The translations under genes and the position numbers were made by a program. Positions 36,802 through 45,289 of a stretch of DNA of 64,000 nucleotides are shown here, piece by piece. The DNA is from Cupriavidus campinensis (lineage in GTDB: Bacteria > Pseudomonadota > Gammaproteobacteria > Burkholderiales > Burkholderiaceae), in NCBI RefSeq assembly GCF_905397395.1, contig NZ_CAJPVH010000004.1:124001-188000 (forward strand), given 5' to 3'. Positions within the stretch are counted from its first letter, which is position 1, and each line of letters begins with the position of its first letter. The notes under the pieces were generated by a model that did no database searches, was not told the DNA's origin, and was given only the letters and a program-made list of their open reading frames with translations.

Positions 36802-36815
36802 GATATATCACATAC
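36802..36815 (+). promoter_or_regulatory. Oxalate-island operator, copy 6 (third frc gene)
   Basis: GATATATCACATAC lies in the spacer of TTGTTG (36790-36795), 17 bp, TACGTT (36813-36818), 45 bases before the start codon. Confidence 0.75.
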
Positions 36816-36859
36816 GTTATCCAGCAAGCGCGCAAGAGAATCTTCAAGGAGACAACGCC

Positions 36860-38092
36860 ATGAATAACAAAGCACTGGATGGTGTCCGCATCCTGGACAT
36901 GACGCACGTGCAGGCCGGCCCCTCGGCCACCCAGCTGATGGCCTGGCTGGGCGCCGACGTGATCAAGGTGGAACTGCCCGGCCGGGGCGACATCACGCGC
37001 AGCCAGCTGCGCGACGTGCCGAACGCCGACAGCCTCTACTTCACGATGCTGAACTCCAACAAGCGCAGCCTGACGCTGAACATGAAGACGCCCGAGGGCA
37101 AGGCGCTGCTGGAAGACCTGGTGCAGCGCTGCGACGTGCTGGTGGAGAACTTCGGCCCCGGCGTGCTCGATCGCGCTGGTTTCGACTGGGACCGCCTGCA
37201 GGAGTTGAACCCGCGCCTGATCTACGCGTCGATCAAGGGCTTCGGCCCGGGGCCGTACGCGGACTGCAAGGCGTACGAAAACGTGGCCCAGTGCATGGGC
37301 GGCTCGGCCAGCACGACGGGTACCGAGGACGGTGCGCCCACGGTGACCGGCGCCCAGATCGGCGACTCGGGTACCGGCGTGCACTGCGTGGTCGGCATCC
37401 TGGCCGCACTGCTGCACCGCGAGCATTCGGGCCGTGGCCAGCGCGTGGAAGTGGCGATGCAGGACTCGGTGCTGAACCTCTGCCGCGTGAAACTGCGCGA
37501 CCAGCAGCGCCTCGCGGCCGGTCCGCTTAAGGAATTTCCGAACGAAACCTTCGGCGACTACGTGCCGCGTGCCGGCAATGCGTCGGGCGGCGGCCAGCCG
37601 GGCGCCGCGCTGCGCTGCTCGCCGGGCGGGGCCAACGACTACGTCTACGTGATCATCCAGCCGCAAGGCTGGGAGCCGCTGATGCGCCTGTGCGGCCGGG
37701 AGGACCTGATCACCCATCCGCAATTCGCCACGCCGGAGGCGCGCCTGAAATGCCTGGGCGAGTGCTTCTCCATCATCGAGAAGTGGACCAAGACCAAGAC
37801 GAAATTCGAGGTCATGGACGCCCTGAACGAGGTCGACGTGCCGTGCGGCCCGATTCTCTCGATGAAGGACCTGATCGAGGACAAGTCGATGTTCGACCGC
37901 GGCTATCTGGTCGAGCTGGACCACCCGGAGCGCGGCAAGTACGTGCAGCTGGGCTGCCCGATCACGCTCTCGGCCTCGCCGGTGGAAGTGGAGCGTTCGC
38001 CGCTGCTGGGCGAGCACACCGAGGAAATCCTCGACTGGCTCGGCCGCTCGCCGGCCCAGATCGCGGCGTTGAAGGCGGCCGGCGCGGTCTGA
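36860..38092 (+). CDS. frc: Formyl-CoA:oxalate CoA-transferase family protein, copy 3
   Basis: A 410-aa class III CoA-transferase. It is almost the same protein as copy 1 (28152), including [20 protein letters not shown], the catalytic Asp in [11 protein letters not shown], the SGGGQP loop and CAPGG/CSPGG insert. It lacks the N-terminal extension of copy 1. The ATG has an AAGGAGAC site. It shares a transcript with the NDP-forming acyl-CoA ligase, which starts 55 bases later. This supports a link between CoA transfer and ligase-made or ligase-consumed acyl-CoA. Recent duplication with copy 1 is likely. Confidence 0.88.
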   Translation: MNNKALDGVRILDMTHVQAGPSATQLMAWLGADVIKVELPGRGDITRSQLRDVPNADSLYFTMLNSNKRSLTLNMKTPEGKALLEDLVQRCDVLVENFGPGVLDRAGFDWDRLQELNPRLIYASIKGFGPGPYADCKAYENVAQCMGGSASTTGTEDGAPTVTGAQIGDSGTGVHCVVGILAALLHREHSGRGQRVEVAMQDSVLNLCRVKLRDQQRLAAGPLKEFPNETFGDYVPRAGNASGGGQPGAALRCSPGGANDYVYVIIQPQGWEPLMRLCGREDLITHPQFATPEARLKCLGECFSIIEKWTKTKTKFEVMDALNEVDVPCGPILSMKDLIEDKSMFDRGYLVELDHPERGKYVQLGCPITLSASPVEVERSPLLGEHTEEILDWLGRSPAQIAALKAAGAV

Positions 38093-38147
38093 GCCGCGCC
38101 ACCTCTCGAATGCATGTCTGCAATGCCTGAACAGATGGAGACCTGAC

Positions 38148-40277
38148 ATGGCACATGACAAGGATGCGGTACGCAAGATTCTGGCGACCGTGAAGCAAGA
38201 GGGGCGCGCTGCGCTGACGGCGCCCGAGGGCAAGCTGGTCTGCGACGCCTATGGCATCTCGGTGCCGGGCGAGGGCGTGGCCAAGTCGCCGTCGAACGCG
38301 GTGGAACTGGCGACGAAGATGGGCTTCCCGGTGGTGATGAAGATCGTCTCGCCGGACATCCTGCACAAGACGGAGGCTGGCGGCGTGCTGGTGGGCCTGA
38401 AGTCGGCGGCGGATGTGGAGCAGGGCTACCGCACCATCGTCGAGAACGCCAGGAAGTACAACGCCAATGCCGAAATCATCGGCGTGCAAGTGCAACAAAT
38501 GATCACGGGCGGCCAGGAAGTCATCATCGGCGCCGTGACCGACCCGTCGTTCGGCAAGCTGGTGGCCTTCGGCCTGGGCGGCGTGCTGGTGGAAGTGCTC
38601 AAGGACATCACCTTCCGCATGGCGCCGGCCACCAATGAGGATGCGCTGTCGATGCTGGACGGCATTGCCGCCGCCGAGGTGCTCAAGGGCGTGCGCGGCG
38701 CCGACCCGGCCAACCGCGAGGCGCTGGCCGGCATGATCGAGCGCGTGTCGCAGCTGGTCACCGATTTTCCGGAGATTTCCGAGCTGGACCTGAACCCGGT
38801 GTTCGCCAGCAAGGACGGCGCCATCGCCGCCGACGTGCGGATTGTGGTGGACTTCTCGCCGCAGCCGGAGAAGTACCGTCCCACGCAGGAACAGATCGTC
38901 AAGCAGATGAACCGCATCATGCGCCCGGACACGGTGGCGGTGATCGGCGCATCGGCCGAGGACGGCAAGATCGGCAATTCGGTGATGAAGAACCTGATCA
39001 ACGGCGGCTACCAGGGCAAGATCTACCCGATCCACCCGAAGGCCGAAGAGATCATGGGCATGACGGCCTACAAGAGCGTGCTCGATGTGCCGGGCAACAT
39101 CGATGTGGCCGTGTTTGCCATCCCGGCCAAGTTCGTGGCCCAGGCGCTTGAAGAAGTCGGCAAGAAGGGCATTCCCGGCGCCGTGCTGATTCCGTCCGGG
39201 TTTGCCGAAACCGGCAACGTGGAAGGGCAGGACGAGATCGTCGCGATTGCCCGCAAGCACGACATCCGCCTGATGGGACCGAATATCTACGGTTTCTACT
39301 ACACGCCGAAGAACCTGTGCGCCACGTTCTGCACGCCGTATGACGTGAAGGGCAAGGCGGCGCTGTCGTCGCAGTCGGGCGGCATCGGCATGGCCATCAT
39401 TGGCTTCTCGCGCTCGGCCAAGATGGGCGTGTCGGCGATTGTCGGCCTGGGCAACAAGTCGGATATCGACGAAGACGATCTGCTCACCTTCTTCGAGCAG
39501 GACGACAACACCGAGATCATCGCCCAGCACTGCGAGGACCTGAAGGATGGCCGCGCCTTTGCCGAGGCGGCGCGCCGGGTGTCCAAGAAGAAGCCGGTGG
39601 TGGTGCTCAAGGCGGGCCGTACCAGCATGGGCGCGCGGGCAGCCAGCTCGCACACCGGGGCGCTGGCCGGCAACGACCGCATCTACGAGGACGTGTTCAA
39701 GCAGTCCGGCGTGATCCGGGCGCGCTCGCTGCGCGACCTGCTCGAGTTCGCGCGGGGCATTCCCAAGCTGCCGACGCCGAAGGGCGAGAACGTGGTCATC
39801 ATCACGGGCGCGGGTGGCTCGGGCGTGCTGTTGTCCGATGCGTGCGTGGACAACAACCTGTCCCTGATGACCATGCCGGACGACCTCGACGCGGCGTTCC
39901 GCAAGTTCATCCCGCCGTTCGGCGCGGCCGGCAACCCGGTGGATATCACCGGCGGCGAGCCGCCCACGACGTACAAGAACACGCTGCGCCTTGGCATGGA
40001 AGACCCGCGCATCCACGCGATCATCCTTGGCTACTGGCACACGATCATCACCCCGCCGATGGTGTTCGCCAAGCTGGTCATCGAGGTGAAGGAAGAGATG
40101 GCGGCGAAGGGCATCGAAAAGCCGATCGTGGCATCGCTGGCCGGCGACGTGCAGGTAGAGGAAGCCGCTGAATACCTCTACGAGCACGGTGTGCCGTCCT
40201 ATGCGTACTCCACCGAAATCCCGGTGGCAGTGCTCGGCGCGAAGTACAAGTGGGCGAGGGGAGCGGGCAAGATCTGA
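38148..40277 (+). CDS. NDP-forming acyl-CoA ligase (acetate-CoA ligase family)
   Basis: A 709-aa fused ligase. Domain order is ATP-grasp first (about residues 10-235, with VVMKIVSPDILHKTEAGGV), then the CoA-binding domain (about 245-370, VAVIGASAEDGKIGN), then the ligase domain with the probable phospho-His in SSHTGALAGND (about 502-512). It interconverts acyl-CoA + ADP + Pi and acid + CoA + ATP. Next to a CoA-transferase in this island it could make ATP from formyl-CoA or prime the cycle from oxalate, acetate or formate. The substrate is not known from sequence. A terminator follows at 40331. Confidence 0.88.
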   Translation: MAHDKDAVRKILATVKQEGRAALTAPEGKLVCDAYGISVPGEGVAKSPSNAVELATKMGFPVVMKIVSPDILHKTEAGGVLVGLKSAADVEQGYRTIVENARKYNANAEIIGVQVQQMITGGQEVIIGAVTDPSFGKLVAFGLGGVLVEVLKDITFRMAPATNEDALSMLDGIAAAEVLKGVRGADPANREALAGMIERVSQLVTDFPEISELDLNPVFASKDGAIAADVRIVVDFSPQPEKYRPTQEQIVKQMNRIMRPDTVAVIGASAEDGKIGNSVMKNLINGGYQGKIYPIHPKAEEIMGMTAYKSVLDVPGNIDVAVFAIPAKFVAQALEEVGKKGIPGAVLIPSGFAETGNVEGQDEIVAIARKHDIRLMGPNIYGFYYTPKNLCATFCTPYDVKGKAALSSQSGGIGMAIIGFSRSAKMGVSAIVGLGNKSDIDEDDLLTFFEQDDNTEIIAQHCEDLKDGRAFAEAARRVSKKKPVVVLKAGRTSMGARAASSHTGALAGNDRIYEDVFKQSGVIRARSLRDLLEFARGIPKLPTPKGENVVIITGAGGSGVLLSDACVDNNLSLMTMPDDLDAAFRKFIPPFGAAGNPVDITGGEPPTTYKNTLRLGMEDPRIHAIILGYWHTIITPPMVFAKLVIEVKEEMAAKGIEKPIVASLAGDVQVEEAAEYLYEHGVPSYAYSTEIPVAVLGAKYKWARGAGKI

Positions 40278-40330
40278 TGCGGTCCGCCCCGCCGGCATAG
40301 CCAGATTTGCCGGCATCTCCAGCACAACCA

Positions 40331-40368
40331 GCCCCCAACGAGACAGCAACCGTTAGGGGCATTTTTTT
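40331..40368 (+). terminator. Rho-independent terminator after acyl-CoA ligase gene
   Basis: GCCCCCAACG (40331-40340) pairs with CGTTAGGGGC (40351-40360) with one mismatch, and ATTTTTTT follows. Confidence 0.87.
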
Positions 40369-40479
40369 AGAACCTGAGGAGAGCCCGATGTCGCAAACGC
40401 AAGATAGCGGGGCAGCCGCATCTCGCAGGACGTGACGCTGATATTGCGCGACGAATCGTCAAAGAAGGTCGTAAATCGC

Positions 40480-40794
40480 CTAGTTCATGCCCGTGCCGGA
40501 CATCGCACGCAGGTATTCGTTCTTCTTGTTGAAGATCAGCTGGCTCAGGAACGGCGCGTCATAGGCGTTGAGCAGGTGCGCGTGGTGTTCCTCGATATAG
40601 CGGGTCACGCGGGTCTTCTCGCATTCGATGCCGCAGAGCCACTCGAACATCGGCATGTCCCAGCGGAAGCGCAGGCCCAGTTCGGCGAAGGCGGCGTTGA
40701 AGGCGGCGAGTTGCACCGCACGATCAGGGCCCGTGTCGCCGGCGGCGGGCGACGTAACGGACGCGGAAGACGCGGCGGGATACAGTGGGTTCAT
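40480..40794 (-). CDS. Unknown protein of 104 aa in the oxalate island
   Basis: ATG 40794 is chosen because of its AGGAGAC site; an upstream codon at 40821 has none. An Ala/Ser/Pro-rich N-terminus (about 1-25) is followed by a conserved-looking soluble part: AFNAAFAELGLRFRWDMPMF, EWLCGIECEKTRVTRYIEEHH and LSQLIFNKKNEY. Two Cys (in LCGIECE) and a His pair could bind metal. I do not recognise a family. It lies between the ligase and the CbbR-like gene on its own strand unit. Confidence 0.7.
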   Translation of the reverse strand: MNPLYPAASSASVTSPAAGDTGPDRAVQLAAFNAAFAELGLRFRWDMPMFEWLCGIECEKTRVTRYIEEHHAHLLNAYDAPFLSQLIFNKKNEYLRAMSGTGMN

Positions 40795-40917
40795 GATCGT
40801 CTCCTGTGTTTGCACGTACACGAGCTTGGTACAAGTGCAGAGTAGGCGTGACGAACGATTTACGATAATTAAAGTTTCATCGAGAAATAATAAGGCATCG
40901 TTTATATATTGGGGTGA

Positions 40918-41871
40918 CTACACCTGACGGGCGATGCGCGGCCGGATCAGCCCCTCCACGCCGGTGATCTGCTGGATCAGCGTGGCACCTTCCTCCATCA
41001 GGAAATGCTTGAATGCCAGCGCCACCGGCGGCAGCCGCTTGTTCTTGCGGTGCACCACATACCAGTTCAGCATAACTGGGAAGCCTTCGATATCGAGCAC
41101 GGCCAGCTTGCCCGCCTGTAGCTCCAGTCCCACCGTGTGCGCGGACAGGAAGGCGATGCCCATATTGGCGATGACCGCCTGCTTGATCGTCTCGGTGCTC
41201 TTGATCTCCATGGCGATACGCAGGTTCGAGAGCCGCCCGGCAAAGCCTTCCTGCATCGAATTCCAGGTATCGGAGCCTTTCTCGCGTGAAACGAACGCCT
41301 CTTCGGCCAGCCCGGCCAGGGGGATGTCGCGGCGCCCGACCAGCGGATGGTTCGGCGCGGCCACGATGACGTAGGGGTGGGGTGCGAACGACTCGGCGAT
41401 GGTGTCCATGCCCTCGGGCGGGCGCACCATGACGGCGAGGTCGGTGAGGTTGCCGGCCAGCTGGTGCAACAGTTCCTCACGATTGTGCACCGCGAGATTC
41501 AGCGTCACCCCATCATGCCGATTCATGAATTCGGCCAGCAGGCGGGGAAAGAAATAATCGCCGGCGCTGATTACCGCCACGTTGAGACGGCCTCCGGAAA
41601 TACCCTTGAGTTGCGCCATCGCGTCCCCGGCCTCGCGGAATTGCTGGATGATGCTGCGGCTGTAATGCAGCATCTCCGTGCCGGCCGGCGTGAGGTAGAT
41701 CCGCTTGCCCAACTGCTCGAACAGCGGCAGGCCCACGTGATGCTCGAGCTGCCGAACCTGTGTGGAAACAGCGGGTTGCGTGAGATGCAGTTCCTCCGCC
41801 GCGCGCGAAAAGCTCAGATGGCGGGCCACCGTTTCGAACACTTTCAGCTGGCGCAGCGTGGCGTTCTTCAT
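40918..41871 (-). CDS. LysR-family regulator, CbbR-like
   Basis: A 317-aa regulator. The start at 41871 gives the usual N-terminus MKNATLRQLKVFETVARHLS; the longer frame is not used. HTH: SFSRAAEELHLTQPAVSTQVRQLE. The segment LPLFEQLGKRIYLTPAGTEML and the effector-domain pattern GRLNVAVISAGDYFFPRLLAEF strongly recall CbbR, the regulator of Calvin-cycle genes. It is divergent from the first OxlT-like transporter. Formate and oxalate growth in related bacteria can feed CO2 fixation, which may explain its presence. A CATAA-N9-TTATG repeat at 41911-41929 is a possible binding site. Confidence 0.85.
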   Translation of the reverse strand: MKNATLRQLKVFETVARHLSFSRAAEELHLTQPAVSTQVRQLEHHVGLPLFEQLGKRIYLTPAGTEMLHYSRSIIQQFREAGDAMAQLKGISGGRLNVAVISAGDYFFPRLLAEFMNRHDGVTLNLAVHNREELLHQLAGNLTDLAVMVRPPEGMDTIAESFAPHPYVIVAAPNHPLVGRRDIPLAGLAEEAFVSREKGSDTWNSMQEGFAGRLSNLRIAMEIKSTETIKQAVIANMGIAFLSAHTVGLELQAGKLAVLDIEGFPVMLNWYVVHRKNKRLPPVALAFKHFLMEEGATLIQQITGVEGLIRPRIARQV

Positions 41872-41910
41872 TGGTCGATATCCTGCAATATATAAAGGAT
41901 CGTCAATGAT

Positions 41911-41929
41911 CATAATAAAAAACTTTATG
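41911..41929. promoter_or_regulatory. Possible LysR binding site in CbbR-like/OxlT divergent region
   Basis: CATAA-N9-TTATG is an inverted repeat in an AT-rich stretch 40 bases upstream of the CbbR-like gene. The arms are short, so this is weak evidence. Confidence 0.4.
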
Positions 41930-42086
41930 CTGTGCGTATCTAAGTTTGAAGTAGCATCAATCAGCGATGCAACGTGCCGCAATGTCAGGCGCGCTCATTC
42001 AGTAGTGAAGTAGGGCGTCCCCACGCAGGTCTGCCCACCAGTCGCGCCGCCAGAGCGCGAGACACACTAATGCAAGGAGACACGAC

Positions 42087-43418
42087 ATGGCGCACCCGCA
42101 CGCGGCAGGCCCCGCCTTTGGCAATGGCAATCTGGACGGGCAGGGCGGCCTGCTCCGCAATCGCTGGTTCCAGCTCTTCATCGGCGTCCTTTGCATGGGG
42201 CTCGTGGCGAACCTCCAGTACGGCTGGACGCTGTTCGTGACGCCCATGAATGCGCGTCATCACTGGGGCGAGTCCCCCATCCAGGTCGCCTTCTCCATTT
42301 TCATCGTCACCGAAACCTGGCTCGTCCCGGTCGAGGGCTGGCTCGTGGACAAGTTCGGCCCGCGCCCCGTGGTGGCCGTGGGCGCGCTGTGCGCCGGGGC
42401 GGCCTGGGTCATGAACTCGTTCGCCACCTCGCTGCCGATGCTCTACGCGGCCGCCGTCGTGGCCGGCATTGGCGCGGGCGGCGTCTATGGCACGTGCGTG
42501 GGCAATGCGCTGAAGTGGTTCCCGGACAAGCGCGGCCTGGCCGCCGGGCTCACGGCCGCCGGCTTCGGTGCGGGCTCGGCGCTGACCGTGATCCCCATCG
42601 CCAACATGATCCAGAAATCGGGCTACGAGCACGCGTTCTTCACGTTCGGCATCCTGCAGGGCGTGCTGATCTTCATCCTGGCGATGTTGCTGGTCAAGCC
42701 GAAGCCGCCCAGGGGGCTCGTCGCCGGCAAGGCCAACCTGACCAACCCCGTGGCGCTGACGCCGGGCCAGATGGTGCGCACGCCGGTGTTCTGGGTGATC
42801 TACGCATCCTTCGTGGCGGTGGCGGCGGGCGGCATCATGGCCACCGCGCAGCTCGGCCCCATCGCCAAGGACTTTGGCTTCGCGGCAATGCCGATCACGC
42901 TGCTGGGCATGACGCTGCCGCTGCTGACCATGACGCTGTCCATCGACAACCTCTGCAACGGGCTGACGCGCCCGCTGTGCGGCCTGATCTCCGACCGCAT
43001 CGGCCGCGAGAACACCATGTTCTTCATCTTCATCGGCGAGGGGCTGTCGCTGATCGGGCTGATGGAGTTCGGGCACAACCCGTACTGGTTCATGTTCTTC
43101 GCCGCGCTCACCTTCCTGTTCTGGGGCGAGATCTTCTCGATTTTTCCGGCGCTCTGTGCCGATACGTTCGGCAGCGAGTACGCCGCAGCCAATGCGGGCA
43201 CGCTCTATACGGCCAAGGGCACGGCAGCGATGCTGGTGCCGCTGGCCTCGGTGTTGTCGCATCAAGGTGGCTGGAGCCTGGTCTTCACGGTGGCGGCCGT
43301 GCTGACCGTGGCAGCGGGGCTGTCCGCCAAGTTCCTGTTGCAGCCGATGCGCCGGCGCTTCATCACCGGCCACGCGGCGGCCCATCCCACCATGCAAGGA
43401 CAAGGAGCGGCACCATGA
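42087..43418 (+). CDS. OxlT-like MFS transporter (oxalate/formate exchange family), copy 1
   Basis: A 443-aa major-facilitator protein with about 12 helices and an AAGGAGAC-type ribosome site. It resembles OxlT-family antiporters: MGLVANLQYGWTLFVTPMNA, DKFGPRPVVAVGALCAG (MFS loop 2-3 motif), GTCVGNALKWFPDKRGLAAG and DRIGRENTMFFIF. It probably imports oxalate, possibly in exchange for formate. Its stop overlaps the start of the LysR gene behind it (ATGA, 43415-43418). It has no copy of the 14-bp operator but faces the CbbR-like gene. Confidence 0.88.
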   Translation: MAHPHAAGPAFGNGNLDGQGGLLRNRWFQLFIGVLCMGLVANLQYGWTLFVTPMNARHHWGESPIQVAFSIFIVTETWLVPVEGWLVDKFGPRPVVAVGALCAGAAWVMNSFATSLPMLYAAAVVAGIGAGGVYGTCVGNALKWFPDKRGLAAGLTAAGFGAGSALTVIPIANMIQKSGYEHAFFTFGILQGVLIFILAMLLVKPKPPRGLVAGKANLTNPVALTPGQMVRTPVFWVIYASFVAVAAGGIMATAQLGPIAKDFGFAAMPITLLGMTLPLLTMTLSIDNLCNGLTRPLCGLISDRIGRENTMFFIFIGEGLSLIGLMEFGHNPYWFMFFAALTFLFWGEIFSIFPALCADTFGSEYAAANAGTLYTAKGTAAMLVPLASVLSHQGGWSLVFTVAAVLTVAAGLSAKFLLQPMRRRFITGHAAAHPTMQGQGAAP

Positions 43419-44326
43419 ATGTTTCGCTTCCCCAATTGAAGGCCTTTGCTGCGGTTGCGCGCCAGAAGAGCTTTACGCGCGCGGCGGCGGAACTTGGCCT
43501 GACCCAGTCGGCCATCAGTCGTAGCGTGCGTGAGCTGGAGGAGGAGATCGACCAGCGGCTGTTCGACCGCACCACGCGCCAGGTGGAGCTGACCGACGCC
43601 GGCGAGCATCTCTCGCAACGGATCTGCCATCTGATCGAGGAAGTCGAGCAGACGCTGCGCGAGAGCCATGGCACCGGCAAGCCCAGCCAGGGCACCGTGC
43701 ATATCGCCACCGATCCGGTGTTGTCGTCGATGTCCGTGCCGATGTGGGTGGCCGGCTGCCGCACCGCGTGGCCCGGCATCGGCATCACGCTGCGCGACCG
43801 CTCGCACGAATGCGTGCTGCAAAGCGTGCGCAGCGGCGAGGTTGACTTCGGCATCGCCAGCAACCCGGTGGCCTGCGACGACCTCTATTGCGAACCGCTC
43901 TATATGGACCCGCTGCACGCGGTGCTGCCCGCCGGGCATCCGCTGGCCGCGCGCGAGTCCCTTGGCTGGGGCGAACTGGCCGATGCCTCGGTGCTCGTGC
44001 TCGACCACAACTCGGGCGTGCAGCCCGCCGTGGAGCGCGCGCTGGCCACCTATCACGTACGCCCCGGCGCCCTGCAGCTGCTCGGCCATTTCTCGGCGAT
44101 CTTCGGCATGGTGGCGATGGGGCTCGGCATTGGCGTGGTGCCGTCGCGCACGCAGGCCGCCGGCCTGGCGCCCGCGGCCGTGCTGCGGCCCTTGCGGCCA
44201 CAGGTCAACAACAACGTGATGCTGGTCCGAAGGAAGGCCCGCTCGCTCAAGCCCAATGCGGCGGCGGTGTGGGACAACCTGCGTGGCCAGGAGTACGAAC
44301 AGGGCCAGATGAAGAAAGCGGGGTAG
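43415..44326 (+). CDS. LysR-family transcriptional regulator
   Basis: A 303-aa regulator with HTH FTRAAAELGLTQSAISRSVRELE and a standard effector domain (GTVHIATDPVLSSMSVPMW). It is translationally coupled to the OxlT-like gene by the ATGA overlap, so it is made whenever that transporter is expressed. Its target is not evident; feedback on the transporter is possible. A terminator follows at 44431. Confidence 0.88.
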   Translation: MNVSLPQLKAFAAVARQKSFTRAAAELGLTQSAISRSVRELEEEIDQRLFDRTTRQVELTDAGEHLSQRICHLIEEVEQTLRESHGTGKPSQGTVHIATDPVLSSMSVPMWVAGCRTAWPGIGITLRDRSHECVLQSVRSGEVDFGIASNPVACDDLYCEPLYMDPLHAVLPAGHPLAARESLGWGELADASVLVLDHNSGVQPAVERALATYHVRPGALQLLGHFSAIFGMVAMGLGIGVVPSRTQAAGLAPAAVLRPLRPQVNNNVMLVRRKARSLKPNAAAVWDNLRGQEYEQGQMKKAG

Positions 44327-44430
44327 GGCCGTGAATCGGATTCATCTGATGCAGCGCCGCAACGGCTTTTGCGCAGAATAAGGCGCTATTTGACGGCGTT
44401 TCGGCAGCAATCTTCGGCAGAAGCGACCCA

Positions 44431-44460
44431 CAACGCACCCCCAGGGGTGCGTTGTTGTTT
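44431..44460 (+). terminator. Rho-independent terminator after LysR gene
   Basis: CAACGCACCC and GGGTGCGTTG form a 10-bp stem around CCAG, followed by a T-rich stretch (TTGTTTTTA). Confidence 0.83.
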
Positions 44461-44479
44461 TTAGTGCCAATCTTCCATT

Positions 44480-44493
44480 GATATATCACATAC
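44480..44493 (+). promoter_or_regulatory. Oxalate-island operator, copy 7 (70-aa protein)
   Basis: GATATATCACATAC is an exact copy of the motif, 70 bases before a small gene. The matching -35 is poor here. Confidence 0.72.
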
Positions 44494-44563
44494 AGGATAT
44501 TTACAGACCTCGCGGTGCAGCATATACTGAAGACTCATTGACCTACCTCATTCAGGAGTTTTC

Positions 44564-44776
44564 ATGAACGCCGCACAGCTTTCCGTCATCGCCCTCGGTC
44601 TGATTGCCTCGGGTGTTTCCGTAACCTGGCTGATTGCCACGCGCCTGCCGATGGGTCTGCTGACCACCGCCGGCGACCATGGCCGCTTTGCTGGCCTCGG
44701 TTCGGATCAGGCCGTGGACGGGATTGGCCGTGCGACGCCTGACGCCGGCACGCGTCCCCAGTTCGCCCACGCGTAA
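44564..44776 (+). CDS. Small membrane protein of unknown function (70 aa)
   Basis: A 70-aa protein with a hydrophobic segment at about residues 6-27 (SVIALGLIASGVSVTWLIAT) and a soluble Gly/Asp-rich tail. A CAGGAG ribosome site lies 6 bases before the ATG. An exact copy of the oxalate-island operator in its promoter suggests that it is induced with oxalate catabolism. No family was recognised. It could assist a transporter or the formate dehydrogenase, but that is only a guess. Confidence 0.68.
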   Translation: MNAAQLSVIALGLIASGVSVTWLIATRLPMGLLTTAGDHGRFAGLGSDQAVDGIGRATPDAGTRPQFAHA

Positions 44777-45289
44777 GTCAGTTGGTATCGAAGGCAGGGA
44801 GCTTGTAGCGGCCGGCAACTCCCTCCCAGCAGTCGTCGTACTCATCGGCCGTATCTTTCGTTTTCCCCTCGCTCCATCCCCGCGTTTCCTGCGTTTCCTT
44901 GCGTTTTCCGGCTTTTTCCTCGCCTAGGACTTTCCCTAGGACATCTCTTTTCCCTTCGCATTGCAGCATCCCGGGCGTTTGCCGCCAGCCTCTGCCATTG
45001 ATCTGGCACCACCCGCTAAGTCATTGATCGGCAACGAATCGTAAGCCGTTTTGCGGCATGGTTTGATGCGCCCGGCGCACCACTGCCGCTCTCTCTCCGG
45101 GCGTCGGTGGCCAGGTTGTATCCGGGCAGCAAAACCGCTCACCGAAAACGGCTTGACTTGGGTGATATACCACATACTGTATAGCACTAGAGCGGCGAGC
45201 CACTCTACGAAAAAGACCAGGCGGTACACAGAGGCATCGAATCAGATGCCCACCCACAACGGCGGCGATGACCGCCAGAAGGAGACACC
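44777..45289. other. Intergenic region before second OxlT-like gene
   Basis: The 513-base gap has a pyrimidine-rich stretch (44855-44930), a possible short minus-strand frame judged unreliable, and the operator/promoter at 45153-45180. Nothing else is supported. Confidence 0.6.
45164..45177 (+). promoter_or_regulatory. Oxalate-island operator, copy 8 (second OxlT-like gene)
   Basis: GATATACCACATAC follows TTGACT (45153-45158) and runs into TACTGT (45175-45180), the same layout as at the first frc gene. The transporter starts 113 bases downstream. Confidence 0.76.

Larger units (their letters stand above)
36511..36859. other. Divergent promoter region between sucC-like gene and third frc gene
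   Basis: This 349-base region is AT-richer than its surroundings and carries two operator copies, one for each divergent unit (36587-36600 minus, 36802-36815 plus). No ORF is supported. Confidence 0.75.

Noticed and set aside
37962-40349. A 795-aa minus-strand frame
   Set aside because: Antisense to the NDP-forming ligase and third frc gene, His/Arg-rich, no motifs.
42191-43414. A long in-frame extension before the LysR gene at 43415
   Set aside because: It overlaps the OxlT-like gene in another frame; the LysR family start and the ATGA coupling fix the start at 43415.
44778-44969. A 63-aa minus-strand frame (ends YKLPAFDTN)
   Set aside because: Its end looks protein-like but the rest is Lys/Glu/Gly-rich sequence from a polypyrimidine tract, with codon use unlike neighbours and no ribosome site.
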